In this document: positions 10,835 through 23,080 of the stretch, piece after piece
Layout: every line of letters begins with the position of its first letter
Numbering within the stretch: position 1 is the first letter of the stretch
Program-made: the position numbers and the translations under genes
Notes under the pieces: generated by a model
Seen by the model: the letters and a program-made list of their open reading frames with translations, nothing else
The model's database searches: none
What the model was told of the DNA's origin: nothing
Origin: Lunularia cruciata
Lineage: Eukaryota; Streptophyta; Marchantiopsida; Lunulariales; Lunulariaceae
DNA: 64,000 bases
NCBI GenBank assembly: GCA_948567375.1
Contig: OX419759.1
Location: forward strand, 52,604,593 to 52,668,592
Direction: 5' to 3'

Positions 10835-13345
10835 ACTTACTCTAATTGATAGTCTAAAATTATAAATACGCAATGGCAACAATTTTGATCCTTGATTTTC
10901 ATAATTCAACTATATTCACGAGCTTCAGGACCTTTCAATGCCGTCATCTTTTTCATCGATCTTCAACTTGAAGGCACTTCCCTTGTGAAAGGTGCTAACG
11001 GTTATTGTCCCCAGTTGCGAGAAATGAAGATTTTGTTTGAGGCCCCTTTCGTCTTGTCATGTTACCGACAGGGGATCAACGGGTTGTATTCTCGTTTATA
11101 TTACCATTTGCCGAAATATGAATTTCGGCTGCGGCGACTGCCGAAGAAACGGATGTGCGATGCCGCGCAACGAGAGATTTGCACCATGGGAATCGAGCTT
11201 CATGGTTCAAGGGGTCCGCATCTTCACTTTGGGGATGATGAACGCCGATACTCATATTGGGTGTGTTCGTGAAGGTCCGCTTGAATTCTTTGACAGAGTA
11301 CGTCAGTCCATATGTGGATGGGGTAATTATTGGATCCTTTGTACACTCTATGGTAGAGGTCCTATTCTGATTCAAATTTTGTTCTATATCTCTTGTTACG
11401 ATCTGATCACGTTGCAAACCGTTACCATCAGGTTGTTTCGTTTGAGTAGACGTTTGGGACAAACCGTCGATTTGGACTGAGAACTACATCAGCTGAACAA
11501 CTGAGATTGAGACTGATGCTGGTTAGTCTGAAATCGAACCCAATCTCATGAGAACGTACAATGAATGTCCCAAAGTTCAGACTTCATTAATTTCCATATC
11601 AACATGGAACCTTACACATTAAAACTTTTCACCGATAGCATTTACAGATAAGATTGTTACTCATTTCTTCCCTGAAGAGTAGATTGGCTCTTCGAAAGCA
11701 GCGGAGACTCCGTTATGCGGACCGGCCGGTGGATCATGCATAAACCTCCGAAAACCAGGAACTACAGAAGAATATCACGTTCTCCAACAGTAGAGTGGAA
11801 TTCAGTATTTATCACGTTATCGCTTTCACAAATTTGATATGAGATCCTCGCTGATGTGGCATCCGCAGCGTTTTGCGTTCTATCTCTTGGCCCACACGGG
11901 CAATTGGAGCTTGTGGAAATTTTGTACGATCATATATTGATACGTGACAACCATTTTTTGCGAATTCCAGACCCTCATGTTTGGGTATCCATAATATAAT
12001 CGTATCATCCCGATACCGTTACGATCTATACAGTTTGTTGCAGATCCACTTTGTAGCAAACCACGTATCTGAAGAAGCTCTCTACACCGGCTGGTATGGA
12101 CGTCGGTTTTCTCCCTAGCACCTTTCCTTTTTTGAACGTATATATCAATCTCAAGGTAGAGTCTTGATTGATCAGCGTAAGTCGCCGTGGGCCATGATCT
12201 AGAAACTCTTTACCTGTAAAATCAACAATGATCATGCATTCCATCTGCACTTCGAAAGAACATTGAACAATCTAACAAAAGCTCGTTCACCAAAGCATAC
12301 GTTTGAAATGATCATGTGGACTGTCCTAGAAACGATTGTCTAGCTAGAACGGTATTTCTGGAGGCTGATGGTGATGACATTCACAAATGGCAGACTAAAG
12401 ATGTCACCTGTAAAGCTATTAGCCGATCTGATAGGACCAACGCCACTGTTGTCCGGGGCTGCAAAGATGTCATAATCTCTAGATCATCCACGATCGTTGC
12501 ATGCGCTGATACATAATCAGATTTTTCAGCACCCGTACACTACAGCATTGTATGAAGCTCCAGTACATATGTCTAATCTGATCTATATGTATGTGAAGGC
12601 CGGCTTACTACGTAGGCCATCCTACACTTAACCAATGACTTCGATAACTTCTGAGTGGTTTATGTATATACAGTGGAAACGGACTGGAGCACATTGATGT
12701 ACATCAAATTCATCCTTTGACCGTGGATATCATATAAAACAGACTGCGACTTCATCGAATTTCAGCATGATGATTCTGATGATATAAATGTCGACCGCAT
12801 TGGACCCGGTGTAAAAACCTTTTGACTTGAGGCAGGTACACTCGTTCCAAACCAATATTTTATCAGTGAAGCTTTCCAATTCGTGTCCCATAACAAGTGG
12901 AGACATCGATATCTGTGTCGCTTCTGCTGTCATCACGTCACTACTTTATTCTCGTGTAATCCTCTAAACCATTCGGCTCACGGATATTAAATAGTGAGTA
13001 TAAAGAGAGAAGGGCGGATCGCGAAGATACCATGAAACCCCATCAAGCCGTACAAGGGTGAGGTAAAAATATATATATGTGGAAATATAATAAATGAAAA
13101 TATAAACATGAAGTTTACTATGTGAATTTGGGATGCTAGACTCCGCAGCGTAGTATCCGGCCCTTTCATATCGCGTTTCAGCGACCTGAATCGGCCGGAT
13201 GCTTGGTCCTGTAACGCGGTGCTTTGTATTCGTTCTACCTTGACTTTCTGAATTGATATATGTCTTTCGGTCGTGCGTAGTATCAAACACGAATGCTGGC
13301 GCTCCATCTGAAATGCAAGGGCCAAATTATATTTTTTCAATTATA
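10835..13345. repeat. T-family element, long copy A
   Basis: About 2.5 kb, GC richer than its surroundings. The near-identical copy B lies at 23765-26225. Its two ends and several internal blocks reappear in the 1.1 kb element at 30000-31112, in 53800-54575 and in 1-290. That is the pattern of a long element with internally deleted derivatives. I see no transposase, RT or clear terminal inverted repeats. Several short frames are kept in A and B (minus strand 12026-12250, 12730-12936 and 12987-13340; plus strand 11037-11480). This is expected at such high identity and does not prove coding. It may hold decayed captured host sequence. Confidence 0.65.
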
Positions 13346-13412
13346 ATATAATATATGTGTTACATTTTATTTACAAAATTATTGAACAATGACATCCATA
13401 TTTGCCTTCACG

Positions 13413-13690
13413 AACTTTGCAGCCTTCACATATTCCTGATTGAACTTCTTCAAATCCCCTGAAAATGTTTCACTACTGGTCAAACCTCGGGACCTGTATA
13501 TGCAGGCGTAAAAAGGACGGAATCGATGGTCCCAAAGGCCTCACCGTTGAGAGTCGGGGATGTCCTGAAGAAAGTCGGGGCGGAAGAGTACTGCGAGGAA
13601 AGCACGAACAATAGTGCCGTCAAAAGTCAGTCGATAAACCAGGGATTGCCACGTGTTGATTATGGAAATGGGTACATCAATTTTGGGATC
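13413..13690. promoter_or_regulatory. Upstream region of the thaumatin-like gene
   Basis: Unique sequence starting right where the duplicated block 8155-13412 ends, at 'aactttgcag'. It is richer in GC around 13500-13640 and holds no coding frame. It is the likely promoter-proximal region, so the gene's upstream DNA is bounded by repeat DNA only about 420 bp before the start codon. Confidence 0.4.
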
Positions 13691-13698
13691 TATAAATT
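13691..13698 (+). promoter_or_regulatory. TATA box of the thaumatin-like gene
   Basis: The sequence 'ctataaatt' lies about 140 bp before the chosen ATG, a normal distance for a plant TATA box plus a 5' leader of roughly 110 nt. The placement is inferred from position and consensus only. Confidence 0.5.
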
Positions 13699-13833
13699 GT
13701 GAGTGTAAGTTGTTACCATGACGAAGTCTGCGAGAGAACGAAAGATCTGCTAATCAGAGAGCATTTTAGCTTCATTGGTTTACTTCTATCTGTCTCCGAG
13801 TGGTCAGCATCGATCATTCATCATCTAACACCA

Positions 13834-15265
13834 ATGGCGACTTCTCGACTAGGCCTGGGACTTCTGCTTCTGACAGTGATGACTGCAACTGTCAGCAACG
13901 GTAAGTGAAATGACTTCACAGATATCCTCTGAGTTCTGTTTCCGTGGTTACATTAAACATGTTTGTGATACGAGCTTGAGTGGGCAATACATGGAACTGA
14001 TTTATTAGATTCTAACTTTGCAACTGATGTATCTGCACGGGCGGAACGTTTCTCCCTATTCGATTGTTTGGTATGGGTGAAACTCCGTGGTTTTGATGTG
14101 ATTAGTCCCTGACGTAAGATCATTTTTCCATCACAGGTTGTGTAATTACGATTCGGAACAAGTGTCCCTACAAGGTGTCTACCTGCGTGCAAAATCAAAA
14201 TAATCCCATAGATCAGTACGACCTGGCTAGTGGAGCTACACAAGCTCTTAATTTTGGGTCTTCCTGCAATTGGGAGGCTGGAACTATATGGGCGTCAGTG
14301 TCTGGACAGTGCGCAGTGGCTGGAACTCCAAACGCAGCTACTGATAGAAATAAGGCCGACTTGGCTGAGTTCACCCTCGGTAATGGTGGTCAAGACTATT
14401 ATGATATCAGTAACGTGGTAAGTTCTCCGGACCTATACAGCTCATGATCAGAAGGTTCGCCCTAAGAAGAGTTTTATAGCTTTGGTACTGTTCGCATATA
14501 TTAAATCAAATAGATTAATTCTGTTTCTGCTGATTGAGGTGAATGAGTACAATAGCTCTTGAATCACGATTTCCAGGAGAATAAGAGAGAATCTGATATT
14601 ATACAGAATCAATGGTTGAAAGAAATAGCTGCTGCAGTATCACATCTGTACGAGAAAAAACGTCCAAGTATGAGAGGTTCGCGTTATATTCAACAGCAAT
14701 ATAGATGTTGAACGCATGGAGGCAGCAGCATCTGTGATCTACAAAAGCTAATGCTTGCCATATTGGACATTTGTAGAATGCATACACAATCCCCTTGGGT
14801 ATTACTCCTACAAATATAGCAGGCGGAGAAACACCAAACGGATTTAGATGCGGATCTCCAGACTGTACCATCAGTGATATCAGGTGCAACGCTCTACTAT
14901 CCATATGTTTGGGCATGTAATAACTGCGAAAGTTTAAGGCACGTCTTTGTTGGCACTCATCAGCAGCGGTGAGTTCTTACGTTGAGGGCCATTTAATACA
15001 TTGTATCTCCTTGGGTTTCCTTCTTAACATGTCTCTCTGGTGGCTATCCAGCGCTTTCTGTAAACCCAACAATGTTCTCCAGACTCAGCCCAGCGGAGCG
15101 CTTGTATGTATCAACACGGACGGAACTGCCGGACAAGGCCCTACAGCTGGCACAAGGCAGTTCAAGACAGCGTGTCCTGAAGCATACAGCTACGACTTTG
15201 ACGATCCAACTTCAACTTACACTTGTACCACAGGCACCAACTACGATACCGTGTTTTGCCCATAA
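13834..15265 (+). CDS. Secreted thaumatin-like protein (PR-5 family), 4 exons
   Basis: Exons 13834-13900, 14137-14417, 14777-14916 and 15052-15265; introns are GT-AG and all phases match, giving 233 residues. Seen: start context 'caccaatggcg'; residues 1-23 form a signal peptide with a leucine-rich core ending VSNG; mature start [20 protein letters not shown] and YYDISNV blocks; exon 3 [10 protein letters not shown]; the family C-terminal block [15 protein letters not shown] and final FCP. There are 14 cysteines in the mature part against 16 in large and 10 in small thaumatins. Known of the family: secreted defence/stress proteins, often active on fungal walls. Odd: the classic GxTGDCxG signature and the cleft Arg are not visible (ASVSGQC at that place). 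E of LAEF and D of YYD are kept, so acidic-cleft chemistry is only partly conserved. The exon 3 end (CNALLSIC) is the least certain splice. Confidence 0.9.
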
Positions 15266-15515
15266 GTAAATGACATAGTGCAATGCCAAGTATATCAGGA
15301 GATTTGACAGACCCTGTCAATTCCCAACATGACTGATACCCAGAGATTTCTGCTGAGTAAGTATTTCCATGCATATGGGTGACTGTGCATTAAAATTTAC
15401 GCATGCGAAGATAGTACACGGTTCGAAGTCGAACACCTTACAGCTAGACAGTTGCTTCGGTCGCTTAAAGATCTGGATGCGCTACAATGAGCTCTGACGA
15501 GCAAACTCAATATAT

Positions 15516-15521
15516 AATAAA
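15516..15521 (+). terminator. Possible poly(A) signal of the thaumatin-like gene
   Basis: An AATAAA hexamer about 250 bp after the stop codon, in the sequence 'tatataataaaatc'. Distance and motif fit a plant near-upstream element, but other weak signals could be used. Confidence 0.35.
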
Positions 15522-18500
15522 ATCAAGCTGCTGTGTCTAAATGTTTGTTCTCATATCTTCCGGATGACAACTGGTAAGCGTGTGCACTAGTACTCGGTCC
15601 AAGCACATGACTGACTGTGGTCGTCGATGTTCCATTCCTTTCCTGTTTCCGCAGGTAGCTCGTTGCGCATGTCCCTCTAATCGCAGAATTAGGAGACGTG
15701 TCAGTGCCAAAAAGATGTGCTGCTTATCCACAGTCTCAAGTCTCAAGCACCTGGTGTCGATAACGAACCAATCTGTTTCGATGTGCTTGTCAGGAATATC
15801 GAACAGTAGCTAGTTCCTGGCGTCATGCAGTTTCTAGCTTCGTGGTTCAGACTAACATAACTAATTCGTCATGGAAGATCGATGATACAAGGGGTTCTCG
15901 AACAAAATTCTGGCAGGAACTAGAGGGAAATTTCTACCACAACTAAGTTGGAAACTCTTCCGACTCAGATAGTCATATCCAAACTTTCTACCAGTTCTAA
16001 ATTTGGAACTCTTCGGATGTAGATAGGTAAACCTCATCGAATTCAGATAGTCATACGCAGAAAGAACTCGAAGCCTTCCTAGATGGATCTATGGCCACGA
16101 TTGTGGGACGAAGAGTAAATTCCCTGCAAGGTATAGTGCTTCCTAGATAAATACGGAGCTACCACATTTTCCTCACATAATATGATATTCTTTTAGCCAT
16201 AAACAACCGGAAAGCGTTTAATTTATTACCCTGCTTCAACACAAGGAAATGAACAGACCCCATGCTGCGAACAGTTGTTGTACACTCGAAACTCCGGATC
16301 GATTATTTCAGCCAGAAAACTACATGAGAAGGAAATTCAAGTTCGCACACCCAAAAGGAAGTAAAAATGAGTAAACCAAAATCCCCACATGGATAAAATA
16401 CTGAGCATCATCAGCCTATTCACTTAATCTGGACTTGTCCAAAATGACTAAAAGTCAGATAATCAGATTCACCCAACAGACATTTGCATTGGATTCCATA
16501 CATCACTTAAAATAAAAATCTATTATAAATTTATGTAAATTGTCATCTAAACATTAGAAGAGTAGACGATTAAGTTAGATAGAAAAGAAAAATGTATGAA
16601 AAACTTATATGTGTATTGTCATAAAGTTCAAATATAAGACCCAAAATTGTAACTTACATTGAACTCTATTATGTTTATTTCTTGGACTTGTCTATTTCTA
16701 TTTCGCTTTGTCATTAGTGCATCGTGATATAGTTGTTATAAATTTTGCTCTATCATCCCAAAGATGATAAGAGCATATCTACTGTGTTTTTAAAAGAAAG
16801 ATGATATTTAGGAGAAAGATGCTTAAATGACATCTTATGAAATTTCAGTATCTTTCTCCCAGAAATTTTTTTCTATCCACAATCTAAAGGCATCTTTTAA
16901 TATACACAATATAGAAATAATTAAGTCTTTGCATATAAGAAGCATCAGAAAAAAGTAATTTCAATACCGCTTTTCCATGAAGAGTTTATCATAGTTTACC
17001 GATTCTCTACCCTATTTATAGAACCAAGTGCTCTTGTAAATAACCCGAAATTGGATAGGTGTCTATTTATGTATAGGCGTTCACTTATATTCAAACGAGA
17101 ATCTCTTAGTGTGCTTCAAGTTTTTGCAACCTCACGCTATAAAGCCAAACTATATTGCGATTGCAAAACCAGCAAACAAATTAATTTCTACTGTACTTGC
17201 CATAGTCTTCACCCGAATATCTTTATTTGTTCTCACCCAAAAGCCATCCTTCAACCTTTTCTCTTCTCCTATGTCACTTGCGGATGAAGATTATTTCATG
17301 GTTTGAGAGATTTGCATGTGTAGATGAGATTGGATTAAAAAAAAAGTGGTTCTCATTAAAGCATACATGGAATTAAATCTAAGCCCTGTTTATCTGTCAC
17401 AAGCAACAGGTTGCAGCTAAGAGCTAAGAAGACATAAAGAAACAACATGCATAGAGTAATAAGAAGAATGGGTAGACGTATCAAACCATACATAGATCAA
17501 ACCTATTAGGCCCATTTTCGAAGCTAAAAGATTGAGTTTACGTATCAAGTTTTTTAAGGGTAGAATAGGATACTTGAGAAGAGACGATTATTGATTTGAT
17601 CAGGTGGAGACTTGGTTTAAATCGGTTTTGTACAAGATTGTAGCTAAAGTTCTGCATGACTTATGAGGTGTACACCTTGGCAGGCACTATTCAAGTAGGT
17701 TTTTCTACATAACATCGAGAATTTCTCCAATACTAAACAACAATTTTTTGATGGTGACTTTTGGATTGAATTCTCCCCACGAACTTAGTCAAAATGTAAG
17801 TTATAATTAGAGAATTTAAAATAATATCATATTTTTCTTTAAAAGTAGACTTTTATATACCTAAATGTCTAGATGCTGCACTCCAGAATTGCAGAAAATT
17901 TAGATCACAAATCTATAAAATGGACAATTGCAATTGGACCCCAAATAACCATTTTTATAATATGGGTTTCTAATAATCCGAAATAAAGAAAGTGAAATAA
18001 TTCATAAAGTAGTTCATCTTGAGATATTTCACTAAATAATAGTAGCCAATACTGTAGCAATAATTGGAAAATATATTAATAGCCTTTTGAAAAAAATTAA
18101 GACCTACAAAACTAAAACATATACAAACTTCTTGGACGTTTTTTTTGTTGGTCGTTGTTGTGAACAACTGCTTAAAGTAGCATGCGAGTTAATATTCCAG
18201 AACAAGCTCAAGCCCAGCTGTCTTGATACAAGTTGCATTGGCTTTTACGATCAGGTTCTACTGCAAGCTATATTACATTAAGTATCTACATGAATCACCT
18301 ATTGGCTATTGGAGTAGCAAGACTTTGTGCTCAAGGCCTTCAGTAGTATGGGGACATAATAAGGGCTAACATGGACAGACGACAGCGGAATCCGGAATCC
18401 AGAAATACAGTATTTGACCATAAACATTGCATAGACCCCCCAGAAACCTTAATGCAGGACAAAGGTAGCTGAAAAGACTATTGGAACTTTGGAACGCAAA

Positions 18501-18865
18501 TGTTTAAGTAATGAATTGTGTATTGGGCCTTGGGGTCCGGCAAATACATGGTCAAGAAAGCTAAATTTGAATTCAAATTTCCAAGTGAAGTGCGAGATCC
18601 ATGTAGCTTGTGTAACCTTGGCAAAGTTTTCCAGAGTGAGAATTCAAAATTTGGACGGAGAATGAGAGAGAAAACTATAGAAAATTCTATAGCATAAGGC
18701 CAAACAAAACCAATAGAGAAGCCAAAAATATTAGTATAAATGTGAGATAACGGACAAAAAGCAACTATTACCAATTGAGATGCCACAGATCAGTGCTCCA
18801 ATGCTGCTCAAAACATGTATTGAAAAATACATGCATGACATGAGTATGACGATACATGGTGAAAA
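15522..18865. other. Intergenic, no gene recognised
   Basis: About 3.3 kb of mostly unique DNA. 15540-16400 is moderately GC-rich with short frames (for example 15580-15813) that match no family I know. 16400-18300 is AT-rich, with short frames at 17051-17306 and 18087-18281 of random appearance. 18300-18865 leads into the inverted R1 repeat. I see no RNA gene. Confidence 0.5.
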
Positions 18866-19915
18866 AAACTTGATGATGGGAAAATCCGGTGTAAATCAAA
18901 CGGGCATAACTTTCTATTTGTGACTTGGATTCAAAAGCTCTAGAATTCAATAGAAAGCCTATAAGATAATTTTCCTTGACAAGCTCTCAAACTTTAACTT
19001 TTTTTGTAATTTACACCCTGATGTCAAAATCCTTAATGCTCTTGGTTCTCGGTAACTTTCCCCATATTTATAAATCAGAGAAACAATCAATCCTAAAAAA
19101 TACTCTAGCAATCTAAAATATATAATCATAATCACACAAATAGTAGAATTATCGCTCAATCATGATATGAGATAGAAATGCTCTACCAAGCTTATGAAAT
19201 GCTCTACCAAACCGAATCAAACCCCAACCCTAGATATGAATCACTTCTTGATTTGGGTTTATTTTTTAGCTCTTTAAACCCACGTATGCTGAATCCAAGA
19301 CCCTAAATTATCAATTTGAGTAATTCATATGAAACCTTTGTATATAAGTACAAGCCCTAACTACTGACAATCCTGGAAATTTTTATGAGATAATTCAAAC
19401 TACAACTTAAGGAGTGACCAAAGTTTTGAACTTGATTAGCATCTCATCTCCAACACCTCACTTTTGAGAGCTCCAACTTCAATTGACCAGCTCTGATTTG
19501 AGATAGATCAAACCCTAAACTTTCCTAAGCTCAGCACTATAAGCACTTTTTCTACTCTCCAACCCTTTTAATAGCTCATAAAATGTTTCACATAGCTCTC
19601 CAAATTTTCTATCTTGTTCTCCTTGGTATGAATTTTACCCCCTCAATCCAATCAATAATATCTCTCAAAAAATTTGCTCAAATTACTCAATTTAGTCTCC
19701 AAACTATAGCCTATCAACTCCTCTCTCCAACCATAGTCTTCTCTCCTTGAATGCCCTCCCCAAACTCCTTTGGTGCTTAAAAACTCCATACTTCCATTCA
19801 TGTACCCAATTTGTTATAATTTTATCCGTTAGTTCCTTCAGTTTTTGACAAATGTGCACCACAACTCCATCTTGAAGTTCATGAGCAAAGTTAGATTATA
19901 CTCCATCTGTAAAAT
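18866..19915 (-). repeat. R1 repeat, inverted fragment
   Basis: Reverse complement of R1 sequence corresponding to about 2500-3600. For example, the region near 18890-18960 is the reverse of 3520-3600, and 'atactccatctgtaaaa' near 19900 is the reverse of the 2505-2520 segment. It ends where repeat R4 begins. No coding content. Confidence 0.75.
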
Positions 19916-19924
19916 TATATATAA

Positions 19925-21195
19925 TCTATATAACATTTACAATATACAACAAACACAAAAAGGGATACATAACATTTCTACAAATTTCCTCTTATTGCAA
20001 ATCTAATTGCATAAAGTGAGAAATGGAAAACCTGTATGCTAGTATGCAGGTTCTAAGTTAATGAAAATTTTGATCGTGTTGCTTGGCCTTACTTCTCCAG
20101 ATTACTACTCCCCCGTCTTGCTGCTCAAGCTTTGTTGACAGGGATGCAAACATCTTTATATTCTGTCCGCGGAATTTCTGGAGTTTACAAATTCCTCTCT
20201 GGTGGATTGTGAAACGTCTATTCTTGCAAGGTTTTGGTGTAGCTCGTCATTACGCTCTCATAGCAATTAATATCCTGGGAGACGGATGAAATGTGATGAG
20301 GTTCGGAAAGTGGAACGAACTTAGGCTCTGCTGTTAACCCTTTGAGTTAGAATTCTGACACCTTGACGTTGCGAAGTAGTCCCTACAAGTGTACAAATTC
20401 ACCTTCATCCGTTAGAGAAAACAAAATCTTTGACTGATCCGGAAATTTATAAATATTGAACTATACCACCCACATTTGAATAACCAAGAAACAAGTAAAC
20501 GGATGATGTATAGAGCGTCAAACCCATAAGTTTAGGGACATATATTATTTCGAGAACTCTGAATAGTATATCTGATTTTTGGGTTCTTATTTACTCAATG
20601 ACCACTTCCAAAACAATTCAAAGATATAAATTTTTGTTTCGCTCCATCATGAAATAATTACATGAATAAATTGAAGTTAAAATATTCAAAATATGTATAT
20701 ATATATATATTGTATATGTATATGAATCTAGTAAAAGAATTCAGATCTGAACTTCGCAATCAGTTTGTCCATCTTTCATTAGAATTATGGAAGCGGTTAC
20801 ATTAAAATGTGCAAAAGTTATTGTTGGTGCAAGAACCCTGTAGAAGAGTTGCTGTGTATTCAATTCGGCTTTTTTGTATGAATAAAGATTTTTATGATGG
20901 TTCTGCATTTTTTATAAATTAAAATAGACGAAAATAGAGAAAATAATTATTCCAGAATATTATTTTTATTTTAGTATTTAAATGAATTTATATATTTTTA
21001 TTTGATTCCAATTTATAGTTTCTTTTGGTGCAAATCCAATCACCTTAAATTTAGGATGGAGAACCATTTCTAGTGGTGTATTGGCTCCTAATCTAAGTTT
21101 CGGGAATTAAGGGGGTTCAAGGAATAATTATATCCTCAAATAATGGACACATAATTTTTTCTTAACATATTTCTTACATTTTTACATATTTACTT
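19925..21195. repeat. R4 repeat, joined form
   Basis: The first 230 bp (19925-20156) match 33548-33786. The rest (20161-21195) matches 39123-40095. The two halves are joined here with only four extra bases ('tata', 20157-20160). In the other locus they are 5.3 kb apart and flank the peroxidase gene. The frame at 20083-20289 crosses the junction and is not a gene. Confidence 0.8.
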
Positions 21196-21212
21196 TTGTA
21201 CATATTTCTGAC

Positions 21213-23080
21213 CATATAACCAAGGTATCCAATTAGTAATGAATACCCTGTCTTCATGACCAGCCAAAGAGCAACATAGCTCAACCTAAAGGGAACTCCA
21301 CCAATAGTGGTTACTACATCGGAGAGTTGTCCTGAACATGTGCTTAGGGTTTGATCCACAAAATGTAAGATGTAAGGAATCAATTTCTATTCCAAGAATC
21401 CTATGAGCAAAATCTTCTATCATTGCAATAAAAATTGATCCCACATCAATACTAACAAATTTTATGACACAAATTGAAATCTCCACTTTGATTTATGGTG
21501 AGCGCAAGTCTTACTCCTCTTTTTAATAAACAATAGGTAACTTTTTCCTCCTTGCACATTTGGTTCATTTGAGAGCAAAAGTGAGTTATTTTTTGTAGAA
21601 CTTGTGGTCCTCTCAAAATTGCTTAAAGGAGACATTTAGTGTTATGGTAGCTTAATCAACTACAATGTTATATTTTAGAACCCTAGGTAAATATATGATG
21701 GTTTTTCATTCTTCTGCACCTTTTCTTCTTCCTTTGAGCTACACACCTTTGGGATAACTACCGTTGGCATAGAACTCAACAAAACTGTTTCTTATTTGGG
21801 AATTGTAATGGGTGGGAGCTCTTTTGGAAACATACTTGTAGCCAACTCATTGGTCTATGCTCTACTTGTCTCCTCTTCCAATAGCATTTCAATATCCCTT
21901 GAATATTTTCCAGGAAAGAAGGTAGAGATAAATCTGGTGGCTCTAGTTTCTGAAAAGTGTTTGTGCTTTGATTTTTGGCATCCTTAAGTATGATATAGTT
22001 ATTCTTTGCCTTGATATTCTTCTCTTTCTTTAAGAGTATGTCTTTTTTCTCTCATTGTCAAACCTTTGGTTCTGAAGATGAGGAAGAATCTGAAGAGATA
22101 ACTTCTTGTTTTGTCTTCTTTCTTGACTCTGTCCGGACATGGTGATTCTCTTGGTAGAATCAACTCCATTTCTCAATTAATGCAATTGGTGGAGATCCAA
22201 TTTCTTCAATAGCTACACAATGTATGTTGTATCCACCTTTGTTGACGATGACATATGAACAAACCAAACCTAGTGTCTTCATGATGGTGGTTGAGGATAG
22301 TTACAAACAACTTGCTCTAGTGCTTTACAATTCAAACATAGATCTATATAATAAGTTTTCTTTTGGGTTCCATTCATTTTGGTGCACAATGCCTAAGAGC
22401 TCTTAAACTGTAATCTGCTTCATGATGCTTATCTTAGTGGTATGATCCTTCCCTATGGAAATATACTAGCATTATTCTCTTGACACATACCTAAATGAGA
22501 CATGTAACATAGGAACGAGTCCTATGAACCTTTTGAACCACAAACATTGATTCCTCTTTTTCCATGAAATATTCTTGTGTTTCTCAAACAAGAACCTAAT
22601 TAATCTTTTATACAAGATATGATGGCAAAGTTGTTAAACACTTAGTATTGGCATGGCCTAGTAAACTGCGGGTACTACACCAAATTTATGTAGATGAGTA
22701 TGAAGGTAATCTCATTCATTAGTTTCCAAAAACTATGTTGAATTTAAAGTAGTTGATCTTTAATGAGCTCCTCCAACCTTGACAAAGAGAAACTACTAGA
22801 GGAACTAAAATGAATGAAAAATAGTAACCTTTGTGAAGACTTCTTCTTCTTATTGCTTGTCCACCTTTCATGTGATACCATTAGTTATATCTACCGGTGG
22901 AAATTGGCATGGTAATATTTTGAAGGATATTATATATGATGGTCTAAATGACATGTTACCAAAATAGTACTTTCAGTAGCAGTGTAGAGGTCTAAAACAT
23001 GCTAGAAATTTCAAAGCCAATTTTGGAGGCCTTAATGACTGAATTAGGCCTCAAAGAATGGTCAGCCCCTCCTCTATGGT
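21213..23080 (-). mobile_element. Ty3/gypsy remnant, protease-gag part (copy of 8155-10100)
   Basis: Starts abruptly at 'accatataaccaagg', inside the protease region, so RT is absent. The protease-like block (minus strand, 21486-21213) is split by a frameshift near 21390. It includes the GGVPFRLSYVAL motif. The gag/linker zone upstream has many stops and a small deletion relative to 9720-9850. It is part of the 5.1 kb duplicated block. Confidence 0.75.

Noticed and set aside
14599-14916. 105-codon minus-strand frame
   Set aside because: It is the antisense shadow of intron 2 and exon 3 of the thaumatin-like gene, whose plus-strand reading ([10 protein letters not shown]) matches the family.
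15418-15440. tRNA T-arm-like sequence (ggttcgaagtcgaacacc)
   Set aside because: It is only a short self-complementary sequence; no acceptor, D or anticodon arm can be placed around it.
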